Source: CAVQCJ01 sp963711005
GTDB lineage: Bacteria > Actinomycetota > Actinomycetes > Prado026
DNA length: 64,000 nt
Assembly: GCA_963711005.1 (NCBI GenBank)
Contig: CAVQCJ010000006.1
Coordinates: forward strand, 248,001-312,000
Direction of reading: 5' to 3'
Shown here in pieces: positions 1 to 7,858 of the stretch. Within the stretch, counting starts at the first letter, position 1. Every line of letters begins with the position of its first letter. The notes beneath the pieces were generated by a model. It searched no databases, was not told the origin of the DNA, and worked only from the letters and a program-made list of their open reading frames with translations. The position numbers and the translations under genes are program-made.

Positions 1-98
1 ACGTCGACGCCGTTGGCCGCGAGCCGCTCGAAGCGCGCGGCGTACTCAGCACCCTCGACGCCGCCGGTGGCCTCGTGCCAGCGGTTCGACCCGGTCAT
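1..98 (-). CDS. Class I SAM-dependent methyltransferase, N-terminal part (cut by window edge)
   Basis: Read on the minus strand from an ATG at 98 to the window edge, this gives about 32 residues beginning MTGSNRWHEATGGVEGAEY. The WHEATGGVEGAEYA-type opening is typical of actinobacterial class I SAM-dependent methyltransferases found beside his and trp genes. The SAM-binding glycine motif would lie beyond the edge, so substrate and fold cannot be confirmed. It is followed on the same strand, upstream in transcription, by the TIGR03085 gene, whose stop is about 50 bases away across a short tandem repeat. Family assignment rests on the N-terminus only. Confidence 0.55.
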   Translation of the reverse strand, partial: MTGSNRWHEATGGVEGAEYAARFERLAANGVD

Positions 99-113
99 GA
101 CCGCGATCCTGCC

Positions 114-161
114 AGCACTCAGAGGTCGAGCACTCACAGGTCGAGCACTCACAGGTCGAGC
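114..161. repeat. 15-bp tandem repeat over the 3' end of the TIGR03085 gene
   Basis: The unit aggtcgagcactcac occurs at 123-137 and 138-152, with partial copies on both sides (114-122 and 153-161). On the minus strand each unit contains the last codons (Leu-Asp-Leu) and TGA stop of the TIGR03085 gene, so the gene end and its stop have been copied in tandem. It fills most of the gap to the methyltransferase gene. Confidence 0.85.
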
Positions 162-769
162 GGGGTGCCCTCGAACGCGGCTACGGCAGCGGGGTCGCCC
201 GCGACCTGGACCAGGGCGTGCCTGGTGCGGCCGTACGCGTACAGGAGCAGCTCGCTCGCCGGACCGGTCAGGGTCACCGACGGGTCGCTGCCGGCGACCT
301 TGTGGGTGCGGCCGTCGGGCAGGGCCAGCACGACGCCGACGGCCGAGCGGCGGAAGAAGGCCCGGCCCCGGCTGCGCAGCACCCGCCACAGCACGCCTTC
401 GCGCCGCGCGTCCGCCGGCAACGGCTCCCAGTCCGGCTGCGCCCGCCGTACGTCCTCGGCGTGGACGAAGAACTCGGTGGTGTTGATCAGGTCGTCCAGC
501 GGCCCGAACAGCAGCGGCGGGCGGGTCCGGACGGTCTCGAGCAGCCCGGGCCACGGCTCGCGGGCCAGCGACTCCTGGACGTGCCGGGTGTGGCCGGAGA
601 GCGGACCGAACACGATGCCCGGCGCGGCGTCCGGCCGGCGCTCGCGCAGGACGACGTGCGCCGCCAGGTCCCGGGTGGCCCAGCCGGTGCACAGGGTGGG
701 TGCGTCCGGTCCGGCTGCTTCGAGCACGTCTGCGAACCGGGCCCGTTCGTCCTGCGCCAGGGTGGTCAC
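149..769 (-). CDS. TIGR03085 family metal-binding protein (maleylpyruvate-isomerase-like N-domain)
   Basis: A 206-residue protein of the TIGR03085 family, related to mycothiol-dependent maleylpyruvate isomerases and the DinB-like four-helix fold. It shows the N-terminal helix with CTGWATRDLAAHVV, where the metal-binding His of the family lies, and a second metal-ligand region around TTEFFVHAEDVRRAQ near residue 120. Biochemical role is not established; the family is usually assumed to bind a divalent metal and perhaps use mycothiol. The start is a GTG at 769. On the minus strand TAGCCT ends six bases before it, so the mRNA is probably leaderless. It is divergent from hisI. The TGA stop lies inside a 15-bp tandem repeat. 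Confidence 0.8.
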   Translation of the reverse strand: MTTLAQDERARFADVLEAAGPDAPTLCTGWATRDLAAHVVLRERRPDAAPGIVFGPLSGHTRHVQESLAREPWPGLLETVRTRPPLLFGPLDDLINTTEFFVHAEDVRRAQPDWEPLPADARREGVLWRVLRSRGRAFFRRSAVGVVLALPDGRTHKVAGSDPSVTLTGPASELLLYAYGRTRHALVQVAGDPAAVAAFEGTPLDL

Positions 770-775
770 GCCCCC

Positions 776-781
776 AGGCTA
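776..781 (-). promoter_or_regulatory. -10 element of the TIGR03085 gene
   Basis: On the minus strand the sequence reads TAGCCT, then six bases, then the GTG start at 769. The spacing would put the transcription start on the start codon. No convincing -35 is visible. Confidence 0.5.
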
Positions 782-819
782 TGTGCCCTTCACGGCTGTG
801 TGCCGGTCACAATGAGGGC

Positions 820-1197
820 ATGCCAGCATCGGTGGAGCTCGACCCGGATGTCGCCGCGCTGCTCAAGCGCGACCAGAACGGCCTCGTGGCCGCCGTCGCC
901 CAGCAGTGGGACACCGGGGAGGTGCTCATGGTCGGCTGGATGGACGACGAGGCGCTGCGCCGCACCCTGACGACCGGCCGGGTCACCTACTTCAGCCGCA
1001 GCCGACAGGACTACTGGCGCAAGGGGGACACCTCGGGGAACGTCCAGCTCGTCCGCGAGGTGCGGCTGGACTGCGACGGCGACGCCCTGCTGGTGAAGGT
1101 CGACCAGGCCGGCGCCGCCTGCCACACCGGGGACCGCAGCTGCTTCGCCGCTCGCCCGCTCGCGGCCGTCATCGACCCTGCAGACGTCTCAGGGTGA
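820..1197 (+). CDS. hisI: Phosphoribosyl-AMP cyclohydrolase (HisI)
   Basis: A 125-residue enzyme of histidine biosynthesis that opens the adenine ring of phosphoribosyl-AMP (third step). Diagnostic motifs are SRSRQDYWRKGDTSGN (about residues 53-68), the metal-binding DCDGDALLVKV, and CHTGDRSCF with the two zinc-ligand cysteines. Length matches monofunctional HisI; the HisE pyrophosphatase is a separate gene at 45.35 kb. I chose the ATG at 820 because the longer reading (from 700) has no family match upstream. CACAAT at 808-813 ends six bases before this ATG, which would fit a leaderless transcript. The stop codon lies inside a strong terminator hairpin. Confidence 0.95.
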   Translation: MPASVELDPDVAALLKRDQNGLVAAVAQQWDTGEVLMVGWMDDEALRRTLTTGRVTYFSRSRQDYWRKGDTSGNVQLVREVRLDCDGDALLVKVDQAGAACHTGDRSCFAARPLAAVIDPADVSG

Positions 1198-1232
1198 GCA
1201 GCCGGCTGACCGGCCGCTCACCCTGAGACGTC
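1183..1232. terminator. Bidirectional hairpin terminator between hisI and the convergent membrane-protein gene
   Basis: A perfect 17-bp inverted repeat: left arm 1183-1199 (gacgtctcagggtgagc), right arm 1216-1232. An inner 5-bp stem (gccgg/ccggc, 1201-1205 with 1210-1214) closes a CTGA loop. It covers the hisI stop codon and ends ten bases before the stop of the minus-strand gene, so it can serve both. There is no T-tract, as is common for actinobacterial terminators. Confidence 0.85.
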
Positions 1233-1241
1233 GCGCTCCGG

Positions 1242-2174
1242 TCAGGCAGCGACCGGCTGGTTCTGGAACTTGCGGTAGGCGAAGGTCAGCGCCAGCAGCG
1301 CGACCGGCAACGTCACGATCAGACCCACGAAGCACAGGATGATACCGATGATGTACGCGACGATCACGCCGATGATCAGGACGATCATCGAGCCGATGTT
1401 GCTGCTGATGAGCCGGAAGCTGGCCATGATCGAGTCCCACGGCGCCATGTCCTGGTCCATGATGAAGAACAGGTAGAACTGCGAGAAGAACAGCACCAGC
1501 AGCCCGGGGATGATGCACAGGAACAGGCCGACCCCGTAGGCGACCGCGACGATGATGGCCGCGACGATGACGTTGCCGATCTTCTGGAACCGGAAGAAGT
1601 CGCCGATCTCCACCTTGCGACCGTTCGCGATCTCCAGGGCGCCGTGGATGATGTTCGACTGCACCACGGCGAGGATGGCCAGTCCGATGAATCCGGACAG
1701 GGCCGAGAAGAACAGCGAGGCGAGGAGACCGCCGCCGCTCCCACCGGTCGTGGTGATGACGCCGGTCGTCTGGTTGATCGTGACCGACGGCGTGCTGGTA
1801 CGGATCAGCGCACCGCCGATGACCACGTACACGATGATCTCGATGATCGCCAGCACGACCACGTAGATCAGGACGGAGACCAGGATCGCGGCCGCGTTCT
1901 GCGTGAACCTCGTCCAGCCCCAGTTGAACGCGTCTCCGACCGAGAATGGCCGGTCGGCCGCGCCCAGGTTCTGCGGGCCGTAGCCGGGCGGGGGCGGCGG
2001 GGCCGGCGGCACCGCGCCGTAGCCCGGTGGTGGCGGCGGCGGGGGCGGCGGCGGTCCCGGGGGCGGTGGGGGAGGTGGCGGCGGTGGGGCCTGGCCGTAG
2101 TCCGGTGGCGGCGGAGGTGGCGGGGTCGGTGGCTGCGGCTCGGAGTTCTCCGGAGGCAGGGTCGGGTCGGACAT
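1242..2174 (-). CDS. Proline-rich multi-pass membrane protein
   Basis: A 310-residue protein with an unusual first third. Residues 1-85 are mostly proline with Gly and Tyr (PPPPPPPDYGQ, PPGYGPQ) and should be disordered and cytoplasmic. The rest carries about six hydrophobic segments, for example AAILVSVLIYVVVLAIIEII, GLAILAVVQSNII, VIVAAIIVAVAYGVGLFL and SMIVLIIGVIVAYIIGIIL. The layout resembles actinobacterial proteins of the DUF975/glycerophosphodiesterase-membrane-domain type, but I cannot name a function. Start at 2174 is ATG with GAAGGGG upstream; the reading continues without a stop to 2339 but that part lies over the promoter. It is divergent from trpE and convergent with hisI. Confidence 0.8.
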   Translation of the reverse strand: MSDPTLPPENSEPQPPTPPPPPPPDYGQAPPPPPPPPPPGPPPPPPPPPPGYGAVPPAPPPPPGYGPQNLGAADRPFSVGDAFNWGWTRFTQNAAAILVSVLIYVVVLAIIEIIVYVVIGGALIRTSTPSVTINQTTGVITTTGGSGGGLLASLFFSALSGFIGLAILAVVQSNIIHGALEIANGRKVEIGDFFRFQKIGNVIVAAIIVAVAYGVGLFLCIIPGLLVLFFSQFYLFFIMDQDMAPWDSIMASFRLISSNIGSMIVLIIGVIVAYIIGIILCFVGLIVTLPVALLALTFAYRKFQNQPVAA

Positions 2175-2226
2175 CGCGTACCCCTTCAGCGGACGGCATG
2201 CCGCGGGACGATCACGGTCGGCGCCG

Positions 2227-2232
2227 AACCTA
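2227..2232 (-). promoter_or_regulatory. -10 element of the proline-rich membrane-protein gene
   Basis: Minus-strand TAGGTT lies about 53 bases upstream of the ATG at 2174, leaving a leader of roughly 45 bases with a GAAGGGG ribosome-binding site. It matches the TAGnnT -10 form seen repeatedly in this window. Confidence 0.4.
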
Positions 2233-2311
2233 GCGATCCACGGGGTGGGGACGGAAGGGTTTGGCCCCGCGACGCGCCGGGCTCCCTGCGGTATTTGCCA
2301 GACTGTCCGCC

Positions 2312-3823
2312 ATGCCCGCCCGCGCCGCCGCCGCCGCACCCGACCTGGAGGCTTTCCGGCTGCTCGCCCTGGACCGCCGGGTGATCCCGGTGACCCGTCG
2401 GCTGCTCGCCGACGGCGACACCCCGGTCGGGCTGTACCACCGGCTCGCCCAGGAGCGCCCGGGCACCTTCCTGCTGGAGTCCGCCGAGCACGGACGGGTC
2501 TGGTCGCGGTACTCCTTCGTGGGGGTGCGCTCGGCGGCGACCTTGACCGAGGCCGACGGCTCGGCGGTCTGGACCGGCACCCCCCCGGTCGGCGTGCCTC
2601 TGGACGGCGACCCGCTGGCCGCGTTGCGCGACACGCTCGCGCTGCTGCACACGCCGCGGCTGCCCGACCTGCCCCCGCTCACCGGTGGCATGGTCGGGTT
2701 CCTCGGCTACGACACGGTCCGCCGGCTCGAGCGGCTGCCCGACAAGACCGAGGACGACCTGCACCTTCCCGAGCTGGCCATGCTCTTCGCCACCGACCTG
2801 GCCGTGCTCGACCACGAGGACGGCTCGGTGCTGCTGATCGCCAACGCCGTCAACTACGACGCCACCGACGAACGGGTGGACGAGGCGTGGGCCGACGCGG
2901 TCCGGCGACTGGACGCGATGGAGCGCGACCTCGCCCAGCCCTCGGCCCCGCTGGCCGTCACCTGCGACTGGGCCGCACCGGTCGACCTGGGCAGCGGCGG
3001 CTGGGCCGGGTTCCGGGACGCGGTCAGCGCGGCGGTCGAGGAGATCCACGCGGGCGAAGCGTTCCAGGTCGTCGTGTCCCAGCGGTTCGACGTGCCGACG
3101 GCGGCGTCCGCGCTGGACATCTACCGGGTGCTGCGCGTGACGAACCCGAGCCCGTACATGTACCTGCTGCGGTTCGACGGCTACGACGTGGTCGGGTCGA
3201 GCCCGGAGGCGCTGGTGAAGGTCACCGGGGAGCGGGCGCTGCTGCACCCGATCGCCGGGACCCGCTGGCGCGGCGCCACCCCCGAGGAGGACGTCGCGCT
3301 GGGCGCCGAGCTGCTCGCAGACGAGAAGGAGCGCGCCGAGCACCTGATGCTGGTCGACCTGGGCCGCAACGACCTGGGCCGGGTCTGCCAGCCCGGCAGT
3401 GTCGAGGTCGTCGACTTCATGGACGTCGAGCGGTACAGCCACGTCATGCACATCGTGTCGACGGTCGTCGGGCAGGTCGCGGCCGGCCGCACCGCGTTCG
3501 ACGTGCTCACCGCGACGTTCCCGGCCGGGACGCTGTCCGGCGCCCCCAAGCCGCGGGCGATGGAGATCATCGAGGAGCTGGAGCCGACCAGGCGCGGGCT
3601 GTACGCAGGGTGCGTGGGGTACCTGGACTTCGCCGGCGACCTGGACGCCGCCATCGCCATCCGCACCGCGCTGCTGCGCGACCAGGTGGCGTACGTGCAG
3701 GCCGGCGCCGGCATCGTGGCCGACTCCGACCCGGTGGCCGAGGACGCCGAGTGCCGCAACAAGGCCGCGGCGATCCTGCGCGCGGTCGCCGTCGCCGGCA
3801 CGTTCCGACCGGTCGGGGGCTGA
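2312..3823 (+). CDS. trpE: Anthranilate synthase component I (TrpE)
   Basis: A 503-residue chorismate-utilising enzyme that makes anthranilate from chorismate with ammonia supplied by a glutaminase subunit. No trpG is present in the window. The catalytic C-terminal half shows HPIAGTRWRG (near residue 313), LVDLGRNDLGRVC, SGAPKPRAMEIIEELEP (near 409) and RGLYAGCVGYLDF, all typical of the family. The N-terminal segment LLESAEHGRVWSRYSFVG is the tryptophan-feedback region, so allosteric inhibition by Trp is likely. I chose the ATG at 2312 over the upstream in-frame codon at 2261 because family members start close to PDLEAFRLLA. It heads the trp block and is followed after four bases by the TIGR02234 gene. 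Confidence 0.96.
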   Translation: MPARAAAAAPDLEAFRLLALDRRVIPVTRRLLADGDTPVGLYHRLAQERPGTFLLESAEHGRVWSRYSFVGVRSAATLTEADGSAVWTGTPPVGVPLDGDPLAALRDTLALLHTPRLPDLPPLTGGMVGFLGYDTVRRLERLPDKTEDDLHLPELAMLFATDLAVLDHEDGSVLLIANAVNYDATDERVDEAWADAVRRLDAMERDLAQPSAPLAVTCDWAAPVDLGSGGWAGFRDAVSAAVEEIHAGEAFQVVVSQRFDVPTAASALDIYRVLRVTNPSPYMYLLRFDGYDVVGSSPEALVKVTGERALLHPIAGTRWRGATPEEDVALGAELLADEKERAEHLMLVDLGRNDLGRVCQPGSVEVVDFMDVERYSHVMHIVSTVVGQVAAGRTAFDVLTATFPAGTLSGAPKPRAMEIIEELEPTRRGLYAGCVGYLDFAGDLDAAIAIRTALLRDQVAYVQAGAGIVADSDPVAEDAECRNKAAAILRAVAVAGTFRPVGG

Positions 3824-3827
3824 CCTC

Positions 3828-4526
3828 GTGCCGGCGGACCCGGCCAGGGGGCCGCGGCGCGAGCTCGGCGCGGTCGTCGCGCTGCTGCTCGCCGGCGGCG
3901 GGCTGGCTCTGGTCGTCTCGCAGGCCGTCTGGGTGCACGTGCGCGTCGACGGAGTGGTCGACGGGGTGTCCGTCGACGTCGGGGTCCGGCTGGACCTGGA
4001 CGTGTCCGGCACCCAGGCCGCGCCCGCGGTGCTGCCGCTCGCCGTCCTGGCCATGGCCGGCGCGTTCGGGCTGCTCGCCACCCGGGGCTGGGCCCGCCGG
4101 GTACTGGCCGGGCTGCTCGTGCTCGCCGGCCTCGGGACGGTCCTGGCGGCGCTGCACGTGCTGACCGCGCCGAAGCAGGCCGCCGGCGGGTCGCTGACCG
4201 GGCAGTCGGTCGATCCGGTGACGGCGGCCGAGGCGACGTACCAGCTCGTCTGGTGGTGGCCCGCGCTGACGGTCCTGGCCGGATGCGTGGTCCTGGCCGG
4301 CGCGGTGGCAGGCATGCTTCGCGGCGGCCGCTGGCCGGCCATGGGGGCGCGCTTCGACGCGCCGGCCACCGCAGCGCAGGTGGCCGCGGCGGCGGCGCGC
4401 CCCGGGGCCGACCCGTGGGCGGCGCTGGACCGCGGCGAGGACCCGACCGCTGTCGAGTCGTCCACCGACCTGCCAGAATCAGGGCTCGAACCTGGGACGA
4501 CCGATGGTGGAGGGCGACTGCGATGA
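3828..4526 (+). CDS. Trp-operon-associated membrane protein (TIGR02234 / Trp_oprn_chp)
   Basis: A 232-residue membrane protein found next to trpE in most actinomycetes; function unknown, possibly linked to tryptophan metabolism only by position. Four transmembrane segments are visible at about residues 13-34, 66-86, 92-110 and 143-165 (the last containing WWWPALTVLAGCVVLAG). The family signature is the extracellular loop after the first segment with QAVWVHVRVDGVVDGVS. The C-terminal 60 residues are polar and Ala/Pro-rich. The GTG at 3828 follows the trpE stop by four bases, and the stop overlaps the next start as ATGA, so the three genes are co-translated. Confidence 0.85.
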   Translation: MPADPARGPRRELGAVVALLLAGGGLALVVSQAVWVHVRVDGVVDGVSVDVGVRLDLDVSGTQAAPAVLPLAVLAMAGAFGLLATRGWARRVLAGLLVLAGLGTVLAALHVLTAPKQAAGGSLTGQSVDPVTAAEATYQLVWWWPALTVLAGCVVLAGAVAGMLRGGRWPAMGARFDAPATAAQVAAAAARPGADPWAALDRGEDPTAVESSTDLPESGLEPGTTDGGGRLR

Positions 4527-4774
4527 GCTCCGGGGAGCACCTGCACGAGGACAAGGAGGGCAACTCGGTGGCCGCCTGGACGGCCGTCTCGATCATCACC
4601 CTCGGCTTCCTGATCGGTGCTGTGGCATTCCCGTTGAAGTCGCCCTGGCTGTTCTGGACCGGAATCGTGGTCGCGCTGCTGGGGGTCGTGGCCGGGAAGG
4701 TGCTGGCGATGATGGGCTTCGGCGTCGACGGGCCCGGCCATCCCATCGAGCCGGACGCCGTCACCGACTCCTGA
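4523..4774 (+). CDS. HGxxPAAW-type small membrane protein
   Basis: An 83-residue protein with two transmembrane helices (about residues 24-40 and 45-65). The segment EGNSVAAWTAV corresponds to the HGxxPAAW motif that defines this actinobacterial family, with the His/Gly/Pro positions diverged here. It belongs to the trpE-TIGR02234 group and starts in an ATGA overlap with the preceding stop. Function is unknown. The last residues (GVDGPGHPIEPDAVTDS) are polar. Confidence 0.75.
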   Translation: MSSGEHLHEDKEGNSVAAWTAVSIITLGFLIGAVAFPLKSPWLFWTGIVVALLGVVAGKVLAMMGFGVDGPGHPIEPDAVTDS

Positions 4775-4864
4775 CAGGTCGAGCCGCGCGCTCGCAGCAA
4801 GGCTTTACGACACCCTGACCTCGGCCTCACGGCGTGGTGATCGTCCGCGTGCCACGCTGGCCGG

Positions 4865-5578
4865 GTGGACGGCGCCGGCGGCAAAGGGCTCGTCCTCGTC
4901 GTGGAGGACGAGAAGGCGATCGCCGACCTGGTCCGGATGTACCTGACCCGCGAGGGCTTCGGCGTGCACGTCGAGAGCGACGGCTCCGCCGGGCTGGCCG
5001 CGGCCCGGTCCCTGCGGCCGGTGGCCGTCGTCCTGGACGTGGGGCTGCCCGGCATGGACGGCACCGAGGTGTGCCGGCGGCTGCGGGCCGACGGCGACTG
5101 GACCCCGGTCGTGTTCGTCACCGCCCGCGACGACGAGGTGGACCGCATCCTCGGGCTGGAGCTGGGCGCCGACGACTACGTGACCAAGCCGTTCAGCCCT
5201 CGCGAGCTGGTGGCCCGGGTGCGGGCGGTCCTGCGCCGGACCGCCGGAGGACCCGGCGACGAACCGGTCTACCGGCTGGGTCCGCTCACCGTCGACCCGG
5301 CCCGCCGCCGGGTCAGCGCGGACGGCCGGGAGGTGTTGCTGACCGCGACCGAGTTCGACCTGCTCCTGCACCTGGTCCGCCGCCCCGGCCGGGTGTACGA
5401 GCGCGAGCAGCTGCTGTCCCAGGTGTGGGGCTACGAGGCCGCGGCCGGGACCCGCACGGTCGACGTGCACGTGGCCCAGCTGCGGGCCAAGCTCGGGTCG
5501 GCCAGCCCGATCCGTACCGTCCGCGGGGTCGGCTACTCGGCGGAGGAGCCCACCGCCGGCGGCGGGGCCGATGGCTGA
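4865..5578 (+). CDS. OmpR-family response regulator
   Basis: A 237-residue two-component response regulator. The receiver domain (about 8-120) has the acidic pair in VVEDEKAIADL, the phosphoacceptor Asp58 in VVLDVGLPGMDG, the Thr in VFVTARDDEVD and the Lys in DDYVTKPFSPREL. The winged-helix DNA-binding domain (about 140-230) contains LTATEFDLLLHLVRRPGRVYERE and VDVHVAQLRAKLG. It should bind promoters when phosphorylated by the kinase encoded by the next gene, which it overlaps by eight bases. The pair interrupts the trp block; no target can be deduced from sequence. Start is GTG at 4865; no clear ribosome-binding site precedes it. Confidence 0.92.
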   Translation: MDGAGGKGLVLVVEDEKAIADLVRMYLTREGFGVHVESDGSAGLAAARSLRPVAVVLDVGLPGMDGTEVCRRLRADGDWTPVVFVTARDDEVDRILGLELGADDYVTKPFSPRELVARVRAVLRRTAGGPGDEPVYRLGPLTVDPARRRVSADGREVLLTATEFDLLLHLVRRPGRVYEREQLLSQVWGYEAAAGTRTVDVHVAQLRAKLGSASPIRTVRGVGYSAEEPTAGGGADG

Positions 5579-6974
5579 CCGGCCGGTCCGTACCCGCGAC
5601 CGGCTCGCGACCCGCATCACGCTGGTCTCGCTGACGGTGGCGTTCATCGCTGTGGCGATCGCCGGAGTGGTGTCGTTCGGGCTGGTACGCGGGGCGGCGC
5701 AGGACCAGGCCCGGGTGAGCCTGGCCCGGCAGGCCGACCTGCTGGCCACGACGCTGGACCGGGGAGCGGCCCAGCGACCGGCCGCGGTGACGGCGCTGCT
5801 GCGCCGCCAGCAGGTGACTGTCGACCAGGTCGGCCCCGGCGAGCCGCTCCCGGCGTACTTGGCATCGGCCGACGTCGCGGCCCTGGAAGCCGGCCAGTCG
5901 CTGTCGGTGGTGCGGACCCGCCCGAACGGCACCGAGGTCCTGGTCGAGGGGCGGCCGCTGACCGGCGGGCGCGCTGTGGTGCTCGCGCAGCCGAGCTCGG
6001 TCGCCGAGGGTGCCGCCACCGGCAGCCGGCGCCGGCTGGTGCTGCCGCTGCTGCTCGGGTTGGTCGGAGCGGGTGTCGCCGGCCTGCTCCTCGCCCGGCG
6101 GCTGGCCCGCCCGCTGCGCGACGCCGCCGACGCCGCGCACCGGCTGGCCGCCGGCTCGCGCGACGTCCGGCTGCAGCCGGAGGGGCCGTACGAAGTGGCC
6201 GAGCTGGCCGATGCGCTGAACCGGCTCAACGCGGCGCTGGCCACCAGCGAGGGCCGGGAGCGAGAGTTCCTGCTGTCGGTGTCGCACGAGCTCCGCACAC
6301 CGCTGACCGCCGTCCGCGGCTACGCGGAGGCACTGGCGGACGGCGTGGTCCCGTCGGCGGACGTCGGCCGGACCGGCTCGGTGATGCTGGCCGAGGCCGA
6401 GCGGCTGGACCGGCTCGTCGGTGACCTCCTCGACCTGGCCCGGCTGCGGGCGCAGGACTTCCGGCTCGACCTCGGCGACGTCGATCTCACCCAGCTGGTG
6501 CAGCAGGCCGGTGAGGTGTGGCGGGACAGGTGCGGCCGGGAAGGGGTCGAGCTGCTGGTCCAGACGACCGGTGCCCCGCTGGTGGTCCGCACCGACCCGA
6601 CCAGGGTGCGGCAGATCATCGACGGACTGGCCGAGAACGCGTTGCGGGTGACCCCGGCCGGCCGGCCGATCGTCTTCGCCGCCGGCCCCGACCCGCGGGT
6701 GCCCGGCTGGGTCTGGATCGAAGTCCGCGACGGCGGCCCCGGGCTCACCGACGAGGACCTGCAGGTGGCCTTCGAGCGCAGCGCGCTCTACGAGCGCTAC
6801 CGCGGTGTGCGCCGGGTCGGCACCGGCTTCGGTCTGGCGCTCGTGCACGGCCTCGCGCTGCGGCTGGGCGGTGACGCGGTCGCCGGTCGGGCCCCCGAGG
6901 GCGGGGCCCGGTTCTCGGTACGCCTGCCGGTCGGGGGAGCGGCATCGGGGCTGCCCGCGACCCGGCTACCCTGA
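5571..6974 (+). CDS. Sensor histidine kinase (HAMP-HisKA-HATPase)
   Basis: A 467-residue membrane kinase, partner of the regulator just upstream. Transmembrane helix 1 is near residues 16-38 and helix 2 near 152-175, enclosing an extracytoplasmic sensor of about 110 residues. HAMP follows, then HisKA with SVSHELRTPLTAVRGYAEAL (phospho-acceptor His239). The ATPase domain has the N-box IIDGLAENALRVTP, the G1 box VRDGGPGLTDED and the G2 region RVGTGFGLALVHGL. The N-box has Glu-Asn-Ala as expected. The ligand is unknown. The gene ends just before trpC, and a TACCCT at 6967-6972 overlapping its end may start the trpC transcript. Confidence 0.92.
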   Translation: MADRPVRTRDRLATRITLVSLTVAFIAVAIAGVVSFGLVRGAAQDQARVSLARQADLLATTLDRGAAQRPAAVTALLRRQQVTVDQVGPGEPLPAYLASADVAALEAGQSLSVVRTRPNGTEVLVEGRPLTGGRAVVLAQPSSVAEGAATGSRRRLVLPLLLGLVGAGVAGLLLARRLARPLRDAADAAHRLAAGSRDVRLQPEGPYEVAELADALNRLNAALATSEGREREFLLSVSHELRTPLTAVRGYAEALADGVVPSADVGRTGSVMLAEAERLDRLVGDLLDLARLRAQDFRLDLGDVDLTQLVQQAGEVWRDRCGREGVELLVQTTGAPLVVRTDPTRVRQIIDGLAENALRVTPAGRPIVFAAGPDPRVPGWVWIEVRDGGPGLTDEDLQVAFERSALYERYRGVRRVGTGFGLALVHGLALRLGGDAVAGRAPEGGARFSVRLPVGGAASGLPATRLP

Positions 6975-7000
6975 GGGCCTCACCGCACGGGTGGTGCGGT
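6967..7000 (+). promoter_or_regulatory. Possible trpC promoter and 5' hairpin
   Basis: TACCCT at 6967-6972 fits a -10. A transcript starting about seven bases later would begin with a hairpin: accgcac (6982-6988), loop gggtg, gtgcggt (6994-7000). No leader peptide with Trp codons is present, so this is not a classical trp attenuator. The trpC GTG is at 7026 with gcggagggg upstream. Confidence 0.35.
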
Positions 7001-7025
7001 CGCGAGCGGAGGGGCAGGCCCACGC

Positions 7026-7839
7026 GTGAGCGTGCTCGACGACATCCTCGAAGGCGTGCGCGCCGACCTGGCCGAGCGTCAGGCGCTGCTGCCCATGGAT
7101 GACCTCAAGGCCGCCGCCGCCGCACGCAGGCCGGCCATCGACGGGGTAGCGGCGCTGCGCGGCGAGGACGGGGTCCGGGTGATCGCCGAGGTCAAGCGCA
7201 GCAGCCCGTCCAAGGGCGAGCTCGCAAGCATCGACGACCCGGCCGCGCTCGCCGCCGACTACGAAGCCGGCGGTGCGGCCTGCATCAGCGTGCTCACCGA
7301 GCAGCGCCGGTTCGGCGGCTCGCTGGCCGATCTGGACGCGGTGCGCGCCGCGGTCGACGTCCCGGTGCTGCGCAAGGACTTCGTCGTCTCGAGCTACCAG
7401 CTGTGGGAGGCCCGCGCGCGCGGCGCCGACCTGGTGCTGCTCATCGTCGCCGCGCTCGAGCAGCAGGCGCTGGTCTCCCTGGTCGAACGCGCCGTGTCCA
7501 TCGGGCTGACGCCGCTGGTCGAGGTGCACGACGCGGCCGAGGCCGAACGCGCCGTCGCTGGCCGGGGCCCGGGTCATCGGGGTCAACGCCCGCGACCTGC
7601 GCACCCTCGAGATCGACCGGTCCACGTTCGCCCGGGTGGCGCCGTTCATCCCCGACACCGTGGTCAAGGTGGCCGAGTCCGGCGTCCGCGGTCCGCACGA
7701 CCTCATCGAGTACGCCCGCGCCGGCGCCGACGCGGTGCTGGTCGGGGAGTCGCTGGTGACCGGCCGCGACCCGCGGGCCGCCGTGCACGAGCTCGTCAAC
7801 GCCGCCAGCCACCCGGCGTTGCGGCACGACAAGGGGTGA
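7026..7839 (+). CDS. trpC: Indole-3-glycerol-phosphate synthase (TrpC), with one +1 frameshift
   Basis: A TIM-barrel enzyme closing the indole ring of CdRP in tryptophan synthesis. The N-terminal part shows VIAEVKRSSPSKGELA (catalytic Lys), VLTEQRRFGGSLADL and LRKDFVV. The family sequence then jumps by one base: after AEAERAV the match continues in the next frame as LAGARVIGVNARDLRTLEID, VVKVAESGV and GADAVLVGESLV to a stop at 7837-7839. Removing G7557 restores a normal full-length enzyme of about 270 residues. Both halves are otherwise undamaged, so I treat this as one gene with either a sequence error or a recent indel. trpB begins 19 bases after the stop. Confidence 0.88.
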
Positions 7840-7858
7840 GCGGGCGGGTGAGCAGTCC

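Noticed and set aside
6982..7000. Classical trp attenuator before trpC
   Set aside because: There is no leader peptide with tandem Trp codons and no alternative terminator stem.
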